Assembly (NCBI GenBank): GCA_937899725.1
Contig: CALCCA010000122.1
Location: 1 to 64,000, forward strand
DNA: 64,000 nt
Direction: 5' to 3'
Source: an uncultured Halomicronema sp.
GTDB taxonomy: Bacteria; Cyanobacteriota; Cyanobacteriia; Phormidesmidales; Phormidesmidaceae
Part shown: in pieces, positions 44,401-55,453 of the stretch
Numbering within the stretch: the first letter of the stretch is position 1
Layout of the letters: the number at the start of each line of letters is the position of its first letter
Made by a program: the position numbers and the translations under genes
Notes under the pieces: generated by a model
Seen by the model: the letters and a program-made list of their open reading frames with translations, nothing else
Database searches by the model: none
Told to the model about the DNA's origin: nothing

Positions 44401-44802
44401 ACACAGCAGCCCTTGGGCGGCAAGGCCCAGCAGGGCGGGCAACGCTTCGGCGAGATGGAAGTGTGGGCACTGGAGGCTTACGGCGCTTCCTACACCCTGC
44501 AGGAGCTGCTAACGGTGAAGTCAGACGATATGCAAGGGCGCAACGAAGCGCTTAACGCGATCGTTAAAGGCAAGGCGATCCCTCGACCAGGCACTCCTGA
44601 ATCCTTCAAGGTGCTGATGCGAGAGCTCCAGTCTCTCGGCTTGGACATTGCTGTCCATAAAGTGGAAACCCACGAAGATGGCACCAGTCGGGACGTTGAA
44701 GTTGACTTGATGTCTGATTTGAGTAACCGCCGGACACCGACTCGCCCCACTTACGAATCAATCGTAACCCCCTCTGAGGCGACAGAAGAAGTCGAAGAAT
44801 AG
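41497..44802 (+). CDS. rpoB: RNA polymerase subunit beta
   Basis: The 1101-residue beta subunit, cyanobacterial length. It has the rifampicin-pocket region, the [17 protein letters not shown] motif and the [19 protein letters not shown] segment of the active site, and the [27 protein letters not shown]-terminal region. ATG at 41497, after a GAGGAG Shine-Dalgarno. rpoC1 follows by 87 bp. A long leader with a terminator-like hairpin precedes it. Confidence 0.98.
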   Translation: MTDQIATMSNFTLPDLVEIQRSSFRWFLREGLIEELDSFSPITDYTGKLELHFIGKDYKLKSPKYMVDEAKRRDATYGVQMYVPTRLINKETGEIKEQEVFIGDLPLMTDRGTFIINGAERVIVNQIVRSPGVYYKADTDKNGRRTYNANLIPNRGAWLKFETDKNDLVWVRIDKTRKISAQVLLKALGLTDAEIFDSLRHPEYFQKTIDKEGQFSEDEALLELYRKLRPGEPPTVSGGQQLLESRFFDAKRYDLGKVGRYKLNRKLRLSIPDTTRVLTPVDILSAIDYLINLEFDTGMVDDIDHLGNRRVRSVGELLQNQVRVGLNRLERIIRERMTVSDADSLTPASLVNPKPLVAAIKEFFGSSQLSQFMDQTNPLAELTHKRRLSALGPGGLTRERAGFAVRDIHPSHYGRICPIETPEGPNAGLIGSLATHGRVNDFGFIETPFFRVEQGRVRRDLPPSYMTADEEDDLRVAAGDLPTDADGYILGDAVPVRYRQDFAVSPPEEVDYVAVSPVQIISVATSLIPFLEHDDANRALMGSNMQRQAVPLLRPERPLVGTGLEAQAARDSGMVIVSRTAGEVVYVDADLVQVRDEQGQIYDYPLQKYQRSNQDTCLNQRPLVFQGAQVQAGQVLADGSAAEGGEIALGQNVIISYMPWEGYNYEDAILISERLVFEDVYTSIHVEKFEIEARQTKLGPEEITREIPNVGEDALRQLDEGGIIRIGAWVESGDILVGKVTPKGESDQPPEEKLLRAIFGEKARDVRDNSLRVPNGEKGRVVDVRVFTREQGDELPPGANMVVRVYVAQKRKIQVGDKMAGRHGNKGIISRILPLEDMPYLPDGTPIDIVLNPLGVPSRMNVGQVFECLLGWAAENLDVRFKITPFDEMYDKEASRNTTHGQLQQARDQSGQDWVYNPDDPGKIQLYDGRTGEPFDRPVTVGVAYMLKLVHLVDDKIHARSTGPYSLVTQQPLGGKAQQGGQRFGEMEVWALEAYGASYTLQELLTVKSDDMQGRNEALNAIVKGKAIPRPGTPESFKVLMRELQSLGLDIAVHKVETHEDGTSRDVEVDLMSDLSNRRTPTRPTYESIVTPSEATEEVEE

Positions 44803-44889
44803 TAGCTTCTAGGCTGAGAGTTCTCTCAGCCTACGGAGTTCCTGGTCGGTTGAAAACTAGCGCATATCTGTAGAAGGAAAGAGCTGAGC

Positions 44890-46761
44890 ATGGCAAAGCT
44901 AGAGCAGCGTTTTGATTACGTCAAAATTGGATTAGCGTCTCCTGAACGAGTTCGTCAATGGGGGGAGCGGACGCTTCCCAACGGTATGGTTGTTGGCGAA
45001 GTCACAAAGCCTGAAACCATTAACTACCGAACGCTGAAGCCCGAAATGGACGGGCTATTTTGCGAGCGCATCTTTGGCCCCGCAAAGGATTGGGAATGTC
45101 ACTGCGGTAAATATAAGCGGGTGCGGCATCGCGGCATTGTTTGTGAGCGCTGTGGCGTTGAGGTGACGGAATCGCGAGTCCGCCGTCATCGGATGGGCTA
45201 CATCAAGCTAGCCGCGCCGGTGGCGCATGTTTGGTACCTCAAAGGCATTCCCAGCTACATTGCGATTCTGCTAGATATGCCGCTTAAGGATGTCGAGCAG
45301 ATTGTCTATTTCAACGCGTACGTTGTTCTCGATCCCGGCAATGCTGACAATCTGTCTTACAAACAGCTGCTGACCGAAGACCAGTGGATTGAAATTGAAG
45401 ATCAGCTTTATGACGAAGAGTCTCAGCTGGTGGGAGTCGAAGTCGGGATTGGGGCGGAAGCGTTGCAGCGACTGCTGCAGGATCTGAACCTGGAGGAAGA
45501 GGCCGAGAATCTGCGGGAGCAGATCGCCGTCTCCAAAGGGCAAAAGCGAGCCAAGCTGATTAAGCGTCTGCGGGTCACTGATAACTTTGTGGCCACTGGT
45601 TCTCGACCGGACTGGATGGTGATCAACGCAATTCCGGTAATTCCCCCTGATTTGCGGCCCATGGTACAGCTAGATGGCGGGCGCTTTGCTACCTCTGACC
45701 TGAACGATCTCTATCGTCGGGTGATTAATCGCAACAACCGATTGGCGCGTCTGCAGGAAATCTTGGCGCCTGAGATTATCGTCCGGAATGAGAAGCGCAT
45801 GCTGCAAGAGGCAGTTGATGCGCTGATTGATAACGGCCGTCGCGGCCGCACGGTCGTGGGTGCAAACAATCGTCCCCTCAAATCGCTGTCAGACATTATT
45901 GAGGGTAAGCAAGGTCGTTTCCGGCAAAACCTGTTGGGTAAGCGAGTTGACTACTCCGGTCGTTCAGTCATTGTGGTCGGCCCCAAGCTGAAGATTCACC
46001 AGTGTGGTTTGCCCCGCGAGATGGCGATCGAGCTGTTCCAACCCTTTGTGATTCATCGCTTGATTCGCCAAGGGATGGTGAACAACATCAAGGCCGCGAA
46101 GAAGCTCATTCAGCGCAACGATCCCAGCGTTTGGGAAGTGCTGGAAGAAGTGATCGAGAGTCATCCGGTCATGTTGAACCGGGCACCGACTTTGCACCGT
46201 CTGGGCATTCAAGCGTTTGAACCGATTTTGGTTGAAGGCCGAGCCATTCAGCTGCATCCGTTAGTGTGTCCCGCCTTTAACGCTGACTTTGATGGTGACC
46301 AAATGGCTGTGCACGTGCCGCTATCGCTAGAAGCGCAGTCAGAAGCCCGGCTGCTCATGTTGGCCTCTAACAATGTGCTGTCGCCGGCCACCGGGCGACC
46401 CATCATTACGCCGAGTCAGGATATGGTGTTGGGTTGTTATTACCTGACGGCAGAGAATCCCTATGAGCAAAAGGGGGCTGGGCAAACCTTTGGCAATATG
46501 GAGGATGCCATTCTGGCCTTTGAACAGGGCACGGTCAGCCTGCATGCTGAAGTCTGGTTGCGTTTTGATGGTGCGGTTGAGTCGGGCGGCGCTGACAATT
46601 TGGTGGAAGAGACGACCGAGCCGGATGGTACGGTCAGGCGTCTTTATGCACATCGCCGTACTCGAGAAGATAGTGACGGTCAGTTGATTTCGCAATATAT
46701 CAAAACGACAGCTGGGCGAATCATCTACAACAAGACGGTACATGAGGCACTGGCGAACTAG
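44890..46761 (+). CDS. rpoC1: RNA polymerase subunit gamma (N-terminal part of beta-prime)
   Basis: The 623-residue gamma subunit, a lineage-defining split of beta-prime in cyanobacteria and plastids. The zinc-binding [19 protein letters not shown] is near residue 75, and the catalytic Mg motif NADFDGD is at 464-470. ATG at 44890 follows AGAAGGAAAG. rpoC2 follows by 90 bp. Confidence 0.98.
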   Translation: MAKLEQRFDYVKIGLASPERVRQWGERTLPNGMVVGEVTKPETINYRTLKPEMDGLFCERIFGPAKDWECHCGKYKRVRHRGIVCERCGVEVTESRVRRHRMGYIKLAAPVAHVWYLKGIPSYIAILLDMPLKDVEQIVYFNAYVVLDPGNADNLSYKQLLTEDQWIEIEDQLYDEESQLVGVEVGIGAEALQRLLQDLNLEEEAENLREQIAVSKGQKRAKLIKRLRVTDNFVATGSRPDWMVINAIPVIPPDLRPMVQLDGGRFATSDLNDLYRRVINRNNRLARLQEILAPEIIVRNEKRMLQEAVDALIDNGRRGRTVVGANNRPLKSLSDIIEGKQGRFRQNLLGKRVDYSGRSVIVVGPKLKIHQCGLPREMAIELFQPFVIHRLIRQGMVNNIKAAKKLIQRNDPSVWEVLEEVIESHPVMLNRAPTLHRLGIQAFEPILVEGRAIQLHPLVCPAFNADFDGDQMAVHVPLSLEAQSEARLLMLASNNVLSPATGRPIITPSQDMVLGCYYLTAENPYEQKGAGQTFGNMEDAILAFEQGTVSLHAEVWLRFDGAVESGGADNLVEETTEPDGTVRRLYAHRRTREDSDGQLISQYIKTTAGRIIYNKTVHEALAN

Positions 46762-46851
46762 CGCCACCCGTTTTGTTGAGAGGAAGGCAAAGAGCTTGTC
46801 TTCCTCCGACCATTTTTAGAGACTTACATCAAGCAAGGGCGAGAGGGCAAC

Positions 46852-49800
46852 ATGGCAGAGCAAGAATCCAATCAATCCCCCATGGTCTTTACAAATCGGG
46901 TGATTGACAAAAAGCAGCTGAAAAAACTTATTTCCTGGTCTTTTGAGCATTTTGGCACGGCTAGAACCTCACAGATGGCCGACCGGATGAAGGATTTAGG
47001 CTTTCGGTATGCGACCCGAGCGGGCGTTTCGATTAGCGTCGAAGACTTGCAAGTGCCAGCTGAGAAGCGGGGGTTGCTGGATGCAGCGGATGAAGAAATT
47101 CGCACCACTGAGGAGCGCTACACCCGTGGCGAAATCACTGAGGTAGAGCGATTCCAGAAGGTGATTGATACCTGGAATGGTACGAGTGAAGAACTCAAGA
47201 ACCAGGTCGTCAAGAACTTTAAGGAAAATAATCCGCTGAACTCGGTCTACATGATGGCGTTCTCTGGTGCCCGCGGCAATATTTCTCAGGTGCGCCAGCT
47301 GGTGGGTATGCGTGGCTTGATGGCAAATCCTCAAGGGGAAATCATTGACCAGCCGATTCGGACGAACTTCCGGGAAGGGCTGTCAGTGACGGAGTATGTC
47401 ATCTCTTCCTATGGGGCGCGGAAAGGGTTAGTAGATACGGCCTTAAGAACGGCAGACTCAGGCTATCTCACCCGCCGCTTGGTGGATGTTTCCCAAGATG
47501 TGATTATTCGCGAAAGCGATTGCGGCACTGAGCGCGGCATTCCTCTGGGCAGCATGATGGCGGGTGAGAAGGTGTTAATCCCCCTCTCAGATCGCTTGCT
47601 AGGCCGCGTCCTAGCCGAAGATGCTGTACATCCTGAAACCGGTGAAATTGTGGCGCGTCGTAACGATGCGCTGTCGCAGCACCGGGCAGATGATATCTAC
47701 GAGGCGGTGGGTGATTTCGGTGAGGTGATGGTGCGCTCGGCCCTCACTTGTGAAGCTACGCGGTCGGTGTGTCGCCATTGCTATGGCTGGAGCTTGGCTC
47801 ACTCTGAAATGGTGGATTTGGGTGAAGCGGTTGGCATTATTGCGGCGCAGTCGATTGGTGAGCCGGGGACACAGCTGACGATGCGAACCTTCCATACGGG
47901 CGGCACCTTTACTGGCGAAATGGCTCCGCAGGTGCGCGCCAAGCGAAACGGTGTTGTGGAGCTACCGGCGAAACTGAAGAGCCGGGCTTTCCGCACGCGT
48001 CATGGCGAAGATGCCTTAGTGCTGGAAGGGGCGGGCAAAATTGTAGTGCAGGGCGAAACTAGTGGTAAGCAAACGGAGTCTTTGCCCCAAGGTGCCATCA
48101 TGTTTGTCAATCATGGTGATCGCGTGGTTAAGGACCAGCTATTGGCCGAGATGCCGACCTCTAGCCGCATTCGGAAGGTGACTGAGAAGGCCACGAAGGA
48201 CGTGAACAGCGACCTCTCCGGTGAGGTGCAGTTTGCCGGGCTGGTGCAAGAAGAAAAGATTGACCGCCAGGGCAATACCACCCGCCTAGCACAGCGGGGG
48301 GGGTTGATTTGGGTGTTATCGGGTGAAGTGTATAACCTGCCCCCCAATGCCGAGCCGGTGGTGCAAAACGGCGATCGCATCGTCCCTGATAGCATCATTG
48401 CAGAGACTCGCCAGGTGACGGAGCGTGGCGGTTTAGTGCGACTGCCAGAAGTCGTGGAAGGCAAAGACGCGCGGGAAGTTGAGGTGATCACCGCATCCGT
48501 GCTGCTGGATCAGGCCGAAGTCAAGATGGAGAGCGGTCAAGGGGGCGAGCACTACATCATTGAAACGGCTAACGGTCAGCGTTTTTCTTTGATTGCCACC
48601 CCCGGCACCAAGTTGGTGAACAATGGCGTGGTCGCCGAGATGGAAGATACGGCGTATCAAACCAGCACGGGCGGCATGATCAAGTACTCTGGCCTAGAAG
48701 CGGCGAAGAAAGGGAAAGGTAAGCAGGGTTACGAGGTCACGAAGGGGGGTCAGCTGCTGTGGATTCCGGAAGAAACCCACGAAGTGAATAAGGATCTCTC
48801 TCTCCTGTTGGTCGAGGACGGTCAGTATGTCGAGGCCGGGACAGAAGTGGTCAAAGACATCTTCTGTCAAAGCAGCGGTGTGGTTGAGGTCACCCAGAAG
48901 AACGACATTCTACGGGAAATCGTTATCAAGCCGGGCGATCTGCATATGGTCGATAACCCGGAAGCCGTGATGGAGCGCGATGGTACCATCGTGCCGCCTG
49001 GTGAAACGCTGATGGCGGGACTCACGACCTCAGCTCTCAGCTACGTGGAATTCTTAGAATCACCGGAAGGCCCCGCCCTGCTGGTGCGTCCGGTCGAAGA
49101 ATATACGGTGCCGAATGAGCCGCCAGTGCCCAGTCAAGATTCCACCAGTGATTCGGGTTGTCACATTCGGCTCCGGGCCATGCAGCGGATTTCGTTCAAG
49201 GACGGCGATCGCGTTAAGTCGGTAGAGGGGCAAGATCTGCTACGAACCCAGCTAGTGCTTGAGATCGGCGAAGAATCTTCTCACCTGGAAGCTGACATCG
49301 AGCAGGTACCTGACGAAAACGATCCTGACGTGATGCGTTTACAGCTGGTGATTTTGGAATCGATCATCATTCGTCGTGATGTGATTGCTGACCAAACCCA
49401 AGGCAGCACCCTGACGCGAATTTTAGTCGAAGAAGGACAGCAGATTGAGCCCGGTGCTGTGGTTGCTCGCACCGAGATCCAATGTAAAGAAGAAGGCGAA
49501 GTCCGAGGAATTCGCGAAGGCACCGAGGCGATTCGCCGAATTTTGGTCGTACGTGAGAACGATCTCATACAGCTAGCGCTTGACGGCAAGCAACCTTCAG
49601 TAGCGGTGGGTGATCTCGTGGTTGACGGCAGCGAGGTGGCGCCGGGCATGATGCTAGAGGAATCGGGTCAGGTCACGGAAATTACCGATGCCTACATCAA
49701 ACTCCGCATTGCTCGCCCTTACCGGGTATCAACGGGGGCCGTCCTGCATATTGAAGACGGTGACTTGGTACAGCGGGGTGACAGCCTGGTCTTGCTGGTG

Positions 49801-50847
49801 TTTGAGCGCGCTAAAACGGGCGATATCATTCAGGGCTTACCGCGGATTGAGGAGCTGTTAGAAGCTCGGAAACCGAAGGAAGCCTGTGTGTTGGTCGAGC
49901 GACCGGGTACCACTCAGGTCGTCTTTACCGATGACGAAACCGCCAACGTCAAGGTGGTAGAAGAGGACGGCGTCGTAGCCGAGTATCCGCTCAATCCGGG
50001 GCAAAACTTGCTCATCAACGACGATCAATACGTTGTTGCGGCTGAGCCGCTCACGGATGGGCCAGCCAACCCCCACCAAATTCTGGAAATCTTCTTCAAA
50101 TATCACTTGTCTCAGGGTGAAGGCACCCATGGTTCAGCGATGAAAGCGCTTCAAGAAGTTCAAACTTTCTTAGTGAACGAAGTGCAGTCGGTTTATCAAT
50201 CCCAAGGGGTCGATATTTCGGACAAGCATATTGAAGTGATTGTGCGTCAGATGACCTCTAAGGCCCGGATCGAAGACGGTGGCGATACCACGATGCTGCC
50301 GGGTGAGCTGATGGAAATTTATCAGATTGAGCAGGTCAATGAAGCAATGGCGATTACCGGGGGAGCCCCAGCGGAATATACGCCAGTCCTGTTGGGTATC
50401 ACTAAAGCCTCTCTGAATACGGATAGCTTTATCTCGGCAGCGAGTTTCCAAGAGACGACTCGAGTGCTGACTGAGGCCGCTATTGAGGGTAAATCTGACT
50501 GGCTACGCGGCTTAAAAGAGAACGTGATTATCGGGCGTTTGATTCCTGCTGGTACCGGCTTCAACGCTTATGAAGAACCAGCCCCCATCCTTGATGCAGA
50601 AGAGGGCGTGGGCTTTGACGGAGCCATGATTGACGATGCCATGGCTCGTGACGTGGTGTTAGATGACGAATCGGCTCGAAGCTATAAGCTAGAGAGCGGT
50701 TTAGGTCTCTTGAAGGATGATGAGATGGTAGGGTTCTCGAAGCCCGGTGACGCGGCGGCTGATAATGGCGGTGAAACGCCCCCCCCGAATGGGGCTGGAC
50801 TGGATGATGACAATCTGCTGATTGACGACAGCAGCGACATTATCTAA
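46852..50847 (+). CDS. rpoC2: RNA polymerase subunit beta-prime (C-terminal part)
   Basis: The 1331-residue protein that, with RpoC1, makes up the bacterial beta-prime. The second zinc site uses Cys residues such as [15 protein letters not shown] and CYGWS, and the bridge-helix and trigger-loop segments [28 protein letters not shown] are conserved. The middle part (about 340-970) is the large SI3 insertion characteristic of cyanobacterial RpoC2. ATG at 46852. A strong terminator follows at 50872. Confidence 0.98.
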   Translation: MAEQESNQSPMVFTNRVIDKKQLKKLISWSFEHFGTARTSQMADRMKDLGFRYATRAGVSISVEDLQVPAEKRGLLDAADEEIRTTEERYTRGEITEVERFQKVIDTWNGTSEELKNQVVKNFKENNPLNSVYMMAFSGARGNISQVRQLVGMRGLMANPQGEIIDQPIRTNFREGLSVTEYVISSYGARKGLVDTALRTADSGYLTRRLVDVSQDVIIRESDCGTERGIPLGSMMAGEKVLIPLSDRLLGRVLAEDAVHPETGEIVARRNDALSQHRADDIYEAVGDFGEVMVRSALTCEATRSVCRHCYGWSLAHSEMVDLGEAVGIIAAQSIGEPGTQLTMRTFHTGGTFTGEMAPQVRAKRNGVVELPAKLKSRAFRTRHGEDALVLEGAGKIVVQGETSGKQTESLPQGAIMFVNHGDRVVKDQLLAEMPTSSRIRKVTEKATKDVNSDLSGEVQFAGLVQEEKIDRQGNTTRLAQRGGLIWVLSGEVYNLPPNAEPVVQNGDRIVPDSIIAETRQVTERGGLVRLPEVVEGKDAREVEVITASVLLDQAEVKMESGQGGEHYIIETANGQRFSLIATPGTKLVNNGVVAEMEDTAYQTSTGGMIKYSGLEAAKKGKGKQGYEVTKGGQLLWIPEETHEVNKDLSLLLVEDGQYVEAGTEVVKDIFCQSSGVVEVTQKNDILREIVIKPGDLHMVDNPEAVMERDGTIVPPGETLMAGLTTSALSYVEFLESPEGPALLVRPVEEYTVPNEPPVPSQDSTSDSGCHIRLRAMQRISFKDGDRVKSVEGQDLLRTQLVLEIGEESSHLEADIEQVPDENDPDVMRLQLVILESIIIRRDVIADQTQGSTLTRILVEEGQQIEPGAVVARTEIQCKEEGEVRGIREGTEAIRRILVVRENDLIQLALDGKQPSVAVGDLVVDGSEVAPGMMLEESGQVTEITDAYIKLRIARPYRVSTGAVLHIEDGDLVQRGDSLVLLVFERAKTGDIIQGLPRIEELLEARKPKEACVLVERPGTTQVVFTDDETANVKVVEEDGVVAEYPLNPGQNLLINDDQYVVAAEPLTDGPANPHQILEIFFKYHLSQGEGTHGSAMKALQEVQTFLVNEVQSVYQSQGVDISDKHIEVIVRQMTSKARIEDGGDTTMLPGELMEIYQIEQVNEAMAITGGAPAEYTPVLLGITKASLNTDSFISAASFQETTRVLTEAAIEGKSDWLRGLKENVIIGRLIPAGTGFNAYEEPAPILDAEEGVGFDGAMIDDAMARDVVLDDESARSYKLESGLGLLKDDEMVGFSKPGDAAADNGGETPPPNGAGLDDDNLLIDDSSDII

Positions 50848-51162
50848 ACGCCTAAGATTGCCAAACTGCCGATCAAAAAGGAGCTCTCAACTGAGGGCTC
50901 CTTTTTGATGCTTTGCAAGCGGCAGTTGCGATTTGCAAAGCGATTGCAGGAAGAAAAATCCATCAGCGGGGGCGTTACGCTAATGCTTCTGGTATGGCAG
51001 TCGCCAGTCCGGTTAGGACAAGACTGCGGAGCCACCTTGCTGATGCGCTAGGGTTCAGAGCGCTCCTAGGTGTCCTAGGCAAAGTGGCCAGCCCCATATT
51101 GGTTCTGCTGCTTTTGGCATGGTTCTGCCAAGGCTCACAACACCCGGCAAGGTGACAGGCGG
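50848..51162. other. Intergenic region after rpoC2
   Basis: About 315 bp. A strong terminator hairpin lies at 50872-50909. The remaining ~250 bp up to the convergent lepB gene shows nothing convincing. Confidence 0.5.
50872..50909 (+). terminator. Strong intrinsic terminator of the rpo operon
   Basis: ATCAAAAAGGAGC (50872-50884) and GCTCCTTTTTGAT (50897-50909) form a perfect 13-bp stem around a 12-nt loop, with T-rich 3' arm, 24 bp after the rpoC2 stop. A-rich and T-rich arms mean it could function in both directions, which suits the convergent lepB gene. Confidence 0.88.
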
Positions 51163-51756
51163 CTAAAGTCCGCCAATGCGACCGGGCGGCCAAAAGCGGA
51201 CGACGGCCTTACCAATAATATTGTCGGCAGGCACAAACGACTCCGTTTCCCAAGCGTGACTATCGTAGCTGCTGTTGCGATTGTCGCCCAACACCAAATA
51301 GGCTTCCGGAGGGACTGTCTCAGGTCCCCAGCTATAGTCAGGTTCGGCCTTAATATAGCCTTCTTCCAGGGCGTCGCCGTTGACAAAGACTGTTCCGTCG
51401 GCAACTTCTACGGTATCGCCGGGGAGGCCAATCACGCGCTTAATGAAAGCATCTCGCCGCTTATCTTCGTCAAAGAGGCTTTCGGGCGGCCAGAACACAA
51501 TGATGTCACCGCGTCCGGGGGGGTTGAGGTGGTAACTGATTTTTTCAATAACGAGGCGATCGTTGATTTCCAACGTGGGTTCCATGGAGCCAGAAGGAAT
51601 GTAGCGAGCTTCTGCGACGAAGGTGCGAATACCTAGTGCTAAAACGACACTCAACCCCAGGGTTTGTAACCCTTCAACGACGGGATTGGTGGAGCGATCA
51701 ACAGCCTGGTTGTTGGTATTTTCCGATGTTTTCGGAGGCTGAGGGAAGTCAGTCAT
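51163..51756 (-). CDS. lepB: Signal peptidase I
   Basis: Cleaves signal peptides on the outer face of the membrane. With the ATG at 51756 it has 197 residues. A single N-terminal membrane anchor lies at about 30-50. The catalytic Ser57 lies in PSGSMEPTL and the general base Lys106 in RRDAFIKRVIGLPGD; GDNRNSSYDS is the third conserved box. GTG at 51786 is an alternative start. It is convergent with rpoC2. Confidence 0.94.
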   Translation of the reverse strand: MTDFPQPPKTSENTNNQAVDRSTNPVVEGLQTLGLSVVLALGIRTFVAEARYIPSGSMEPTLEINDRLVIEKISYHLNPPGRGDIIVFWPPESLFDEDKRRDAFIKRVIGLPGDTVEVADGTVFVNGDALEEGYIKAEPDYSWGPETVPPEAYLVLGDNRNSSYDSHAWETESFVPADNIIGKAVVRFWPPGRIGGL

Positions 51757-52094
51757 TTTGGTCACAGCGTCCGTGAACGGTTCCACGAATATAGCCTATT
51801 GATCATACTTCATCCATAGCCTTTCCTATCCGGTCGGTGACCAGCTGTCCAACCGGTTCAATCTTCACTGTGCGGTGCGAAGGGTCACGGTTTATCGTCG
51901 TCATTTTGATCAACGAGTTCCTCAACCAAAGCCCCCTCGGCTCCTAGCAAAGGCTGCCCGCATACCGCTGCTATCCGTAGAAGCACAGCAGTTGCAGTCA
52001 ATTCAGTAGGCGCTAGTTTTAGAGACGCGCCCCTCGGTGAGCGCCAGACTATCTGAGGCGTCACGCCAGGGGGGGATTTCTAACTGATAACGGT
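51757..52094. other. Intergenic region between lepB and the metallophosphoesterase gene
   Basis: About 338 bp between divergent genes. No repeat, RNA or clear promoter element is recognised. Confidence 0.35.
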
Positions 52095-53084
52095 ATGGAC
52101 AAGGAGCAATGGCGATTTTGCTTCAACCGCGAATTTGAGGCGTCGATGCGGGGGCGATCGCCGACCGTTGGGGATAATGGGTCATCACCTGCGGATAGAA
52201 CGGTTATGCTACCGGCTTTGACGGCATCGCTGAAGACGGAACGGGTTGCGGTCACGATTGAGCAGCTACCACTGGCGCTGCATGGCACTACCGTGGTCCA
52301 GCTTTCAGATTTTCATTTTGACGGCTATAGTCTGTCGCCCTCACTGCTGGAAACGGCGATCGCCCAATGCAATCGTCTGGTCCCCGACTTGGTTGTGCTG
52401 ACGGGCGATTTTATTACCCGCAATCCGTCAGATATTGAGGCGCTGGCGGTCTACCTACAGCATTTGCGCAGTCGTTTGGGGGTTTATGCCGTATTGGGCA
52501 ACCATGATTCCCCCAGTGCCAGGGTGAGACGGCACGTGCAGCAGACCCTAGCCGCCGTGGAGGTTGTTCCCCTCTGGAATGACATTGCCTATCCCTGGGG
52601 CGATCGTCTACCCCTGGTGGGACTGGCGGATATCAGCTCACCTGACTGTCAACCGGAGTTGCTGCTCGCCCAACTGCCCCCCAGCACGCCGCGGCTGGTG
52701 TTGGCCCATAACCCGGACACGATGGATAAACTTCGGTCATCACGCGCTGATTTGGTGCTGTCGGGCCACACCCACGGCGGGCAAGTCATTCTGCCTGGAG
52801 GAATTCCCGCGCCTAGCCTACTAAAGAAGCTGTCTCCTTGGGTGCCGCCGATCGTCAAACAACAGATGCCGTTTTTCAATCAAGACTGCGAGCGCGTTTT
52901 TCGCCATTGGGAGTGGGCGGCGGGGCTGCATACCGTGGGCGCTCGGCAACTCTACGTTAATCGAGGCCTGGCCAGCTATTGGCCGGGGCGACTGTTTTGT
53001 CCGCCGGAGTTGACGGTGATTACGCTGTTAGCAGCCCCACCGTTGGAGGAAAAGGACTCAGCTATTTGTAGCGGTAGTGATTGA
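52095..53084 (+). CDS. Metallophosphoesterase
   Basis: A 329-residue calcineurin-like phosphoesterase. Its metal motifs are in the normal order: LSDFHFDGY (DxH), LTGDFITRN (GD), LGNHDSP (GNHD) and the GHTHGGQ box. The sequence resembles the YkuE/YaeI type, which acts on membrane or cell-wall phosphate esters; its substrate is unknown. ATG at 52095; ATGs at 52146 and 52206 are alternatives if the N-terminal extension is not translated. The last 23 nt overlap the 3' end of the opposing TrpD2-like gene. Confidence 0.86.
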   Translation: MDKEQWRFCFNREFEASMRGRSPTVGDNGSSPADRTVMLPALTASLKTERVAVTIEQLPLALHGTTVVQLSDFHFDGYSLSPSLLETAIAQCNRLVPDLVVLTGDFITRNPSDIEALAVYLQHLRSRLGVYAVLGNHDSPSARVRRHVQQTLAAVEVVPLWNDIAYPWGDRLPLVGLADISSPDCQPELLLAQLPPSTPRLVLAHNPDTMDKLRSSRADLVLSGHTHGGQVILPGGIPAPSLLKKLSPWVPPIVKQQMPFFNQDCERVFRHWEWAAGLHTVGARQLYVNRGLASYWPGRLFCPPELTVITLLAAPPLEEKDSAICSGSD

Positions 53085-54117
53085 TGGCTGATTGTAGGGC
53101 GGCGATCTGGCTCGTGAGGTGATCGCTGCTGAGCAGCGATCGCGCGGTTTCGATGCCCTGCTCTAGGCTAACGGCCAAGCCGCTGCGCCAGAGATAAAAG
53201 CCGCCGTTCCACAGGGCGACGGGGGTGAGGGGGGTGGTTTGACCCTTGAGCGTGGCTTGCAGGGCGTCTAAATAGGCAGCCTCTGATTCTAGGGGGGCTT
53301 CGCTGGTCTCGCCCAAGCCCAAGTCGCGGGCGTGCAGCACGATCCGCTCTTCACCAGTGGGGGTATAGACGCCGATAATGGCCGCCCGCGCCCGGGGTAA
53401 ATCAGAGCTACCCTCTAGCCCTTTGACCGTCAGGTAATGGGGGACGCCGATCGCGGTTAGGGTACCTTTAGCCAGCCCTTCGGTGGGGGGATGAACATAG
53501 CCCACTACCACCTGACAGTCTCCCGCATAGGGGCACCACATCAGCTCTAGGGTGGCCTGCGGTGGACGTTTGCCAATTTGTTCGCGGTAGGGCACTAATC
53601 CCTGGGCGGCGGGAAAATGGTCGGCTAAATGAAGATAGCCCAAATGAGTCTGCTGCAAAATTGCCTGCACGGCCGCCAATGATAAACCCGACCAATCAAG
53701 GCCGAGGGCTTGCCAAATGTCGATGAGCGGTAAGCCGTATTTGGTGGGCATGCGATCGCCCCCATGCAGCACCACCGGACAGCCGAGCGCCGAGAGCATC
53801 AGCGCCACCAGGGGTTGAGCTGGAGCCGTGCGCGATCGCCCATCGTAGGGCAGGCCAAACACCAGGGCCGGATAGTCGGCGGTGACGGGGCTGAGGGTAG
53901 GGCCGACCTCAGCATAGGCATCTAAAAATCCCGCCAGTTCGTCGGGATGGGGACGTTTGATGCGATGGGCAATCATAAAGGCCCCAATCTGCGCGGGCGT
54001 GGCCTCTTGAGCCAGCATGAGTCGCGCTGCTTCGGCGGCTTCCGCCCGGGTCAGCACGGCTGATGTGTGCTGGCCGCTGCCGACTTTTTTAAGAAGCGCT
54101 CGAAATGCTTGGCTCAT
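53062..54117 (-). CDS. Anthranilate phosphoribosyltransferase family protein (TrpD2-like)
   Basis: A 351-residue nucleoside-phosphorylase/TrpD-fold protein. GLPYDGRSRTAPAQPLVALM and the VVLHGGDRMPTKYGLPLIDI segment occupy the positions of the TrpD PRPP and substrate loops, but the canonical GTGGD-type PRPP signature is not present, so it is a TrpD2-type protein and probably not the tryptophan enzyme. Homologues such as E. coli YbiB bind DNA. ATG at 54117, only 6 nt after the lysR stop, so they form a likely operon. Its 3' end overlaps the metallophosphoesterase gene. Confidence 0.82.
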   Translation of the reverse strand: MSQAFRALLKKVGSGQHTSAVLTRAEAAEAARLMLAQEATPAQIGAFMIAHRIKRPHPDELAGFLDAYAEVGPTLSPVTADYPALVFGLPYDGRSRTAPAQPLVALMLSALGCPVVLHGGDRMPTKYGLPLIDIWQALGLDWSGLSLAAVQAILQQTHLGYLHLADHFPAAQGLVPYREQIGKRPPQATLELMWCPYAGDCQVVVGYVHPPTEGLAKGTLTAIGVPHYLTVKGLEGSSDLPRARAAIIGVYTPTGEERIVLHARDLGLGETSEAPLESEAAYLDALQATLKGQTTPLTPVALWNGGFYLWRSGLAVSLEQGIETARSLLSSDHLTSQIAALQSAINHYRYK

Positions 54118-54123
54118 CAGCAG

Positions 54124-55065
54124 TTAGAAAGGTTCAACAGATAGCAGTTGGGCGGCGGATTGGGGCGGCAAAAAGCAGGCACCCCGTTCCATGACCAGTT
54201 GGCAAAAATCGCGGATGATGGGAATGACCAGGCGATCACGGGTCGTTACCAGCACCACCCGCCGGGATAGGGTCGGGGCCTCAGTGGGACGAATCGCTAA
54301 GGTGGGATCGGGCTGCCCTTCGGTGAGAGCCGATTGGGGCAGTAGGGCGGTGAGCTGCCCTTGGCGGACAACGCCCCGAAAGGCGTCGAGGGTGTTGAGT
54401 TCCAGGGCCGCATGGAGTTCTCCCCCGCTGCGTTCAAACTGCGCTTGCACTAGGCGTTGCATGCCGTAGCCGTCTTTAAATACCACTTGAGGATACTCTG
54501 CTAGCGCTGCCCAAGGCACTTGATCAAATTGCGTGAGCGGATGATCAGCGGCCATCAACACTTCTACGGGTTCCTCATAGAGGGGCTGCACGCTCATATC
54601 AGGACTGGTCGTTAATCGTTCGTTATCCATCACGATCGCCACATCTACCAGGCCATCCCGCAGCACCTTGAGAGAGCGATCGCTGCCCAGGGCCGTCACC
54701 CGCAGCTGCACGTGAGGATGGCTTTGACAAAATTGCTGCAGGACCGGTGGTAGCAGATGTGAACAGGTGGACTGAATGGCGGCGATACACAGTTCCGGCT
54801 GTTTACCGGCCATCAAATCAGCGATGTCACGAGTAGCCTGTCGCCAGTCTTGGCACATGCGGCGAGCTTTGGGTAACAAAGCCTCTCCGGCAACCGTCAG
54901 CTTGGCTTGGGCCGAACGGTGCAGTAGCGGGGCGTCTAATTCTGTCTCTAACGCTTGAATTTGGCGACTAACGGTCGATTGCGTCACCCCACATTTTTTC
55001 GCAGCTTGTTGAAAGCTCCCAGTCTCTGAAACCAATAAAAATGCTTCAAGCTGTTCTATGCGCAT
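54124..55065 (-). CDS. LysR family transcriptional regulator
   Basis: A 313-residue LysR-type regulator with an N-terminal winged helix-turn-helix (MRIEQLEAFLLVSETGSFQQ, then AAKKCGVTQSTVSRQIQALE; about 1-60) and a periplasmic-binding-protein-like effector domain. The signal molecule is not evident. The TrpD2-like gene follows by 6 nt, and a divergent transporter gene lies 388 bp away, so either could be a target. Confidence 0.92.
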   Translation of the reverse strand: MRIEQLEAFLLVSETGSFQQAAKKCGVTQSTVSRQIQALETELDAPLLHRSAQAKLTVAGEALLPKARRMCQDWRQATRDIADLMAGKQPELCIAAIQSTCSHLLPPVLQQFCQSHPHVQLRVTALGSDRSLKVLRDGLVDVAIVMDNERLTTSPDMSVQPLYEEPVEVLMAADHPLTQFDQVPWAALAEYPQVVFKDGYGMQRLVQAQFERSGGELHAALELNTLDAFRGVVRQGQLTALLPQSALTEGQPDPTLAIRPTEAPTLSRRVVLVTTRDRLVIPIIRDFCQLVMERGACFLPPQSAAQLLSVEPF

Positions 55066-55453
55066 CCACTCTAAATTCGATTAAAAGGGCGACTCAAAAC
55101 ACCCTAGAGGGTTAGGAATTGACGAATTTCCTGCAGAGGTCATCTTTAAACCCTAATTAACAGATACCGGCACTCAACTTGGTATCAATCATTGCCAAAC
55201 GGCTCGAAACCGGCTGCGGTAAGAGCGTGACTAAGCCGGGCTCAAGGCGATGAATTCATGGCCCAGGTCGCGGCGACTTTCTCGGCTCTGTTGAGGTATC
55301 GCCTAACGAACCGTCATCACCGCGCCGCGCTGATGGCATGGGTGCGGCCTCTGGTTCGGTGCTGATGGCATGACCCGCCGGATGAGCTGTGACAATGCGG
55401 TAATCTGGCTGAAGATTCTATCCCTCTGCCCCCCATGCCTCTGAGGTAACGCT
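55066..55453. other. Intergenic region between divergent lysR and the symporter gene
   Basis: About 388 bp. Close to the lysR start are ACCCT-AG-AGGGT (55101-55112) and AGGAA-N9-TTCCT (55114-55132), inverted repeats that could be LysR sites. Further right, a GCTGATGGCATG word occurs twice (near 55328 and 55361). No gene is seen. Confidence 0.45.
55101..55132. promoter_or_regulatory. Possible LysR-binding inverted repeats
   Basis: Two adjacent inverted repeats, ACCCT-AG-AGGGT and AGGAA-N9-TTCCT, lie 36-67 bp upstream of the lysR start, a usual autoregulatory location. The match to the loose T-N11-A rule is not specific. Confidence 0.35.

Noticed and set aside
53062-54117. Assignment as the tryptophan enzyme TrpD
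   Set aside because: The usual PRPP signature is missing and no other trp gene is close, so the TrpD2-like reading is preferred.
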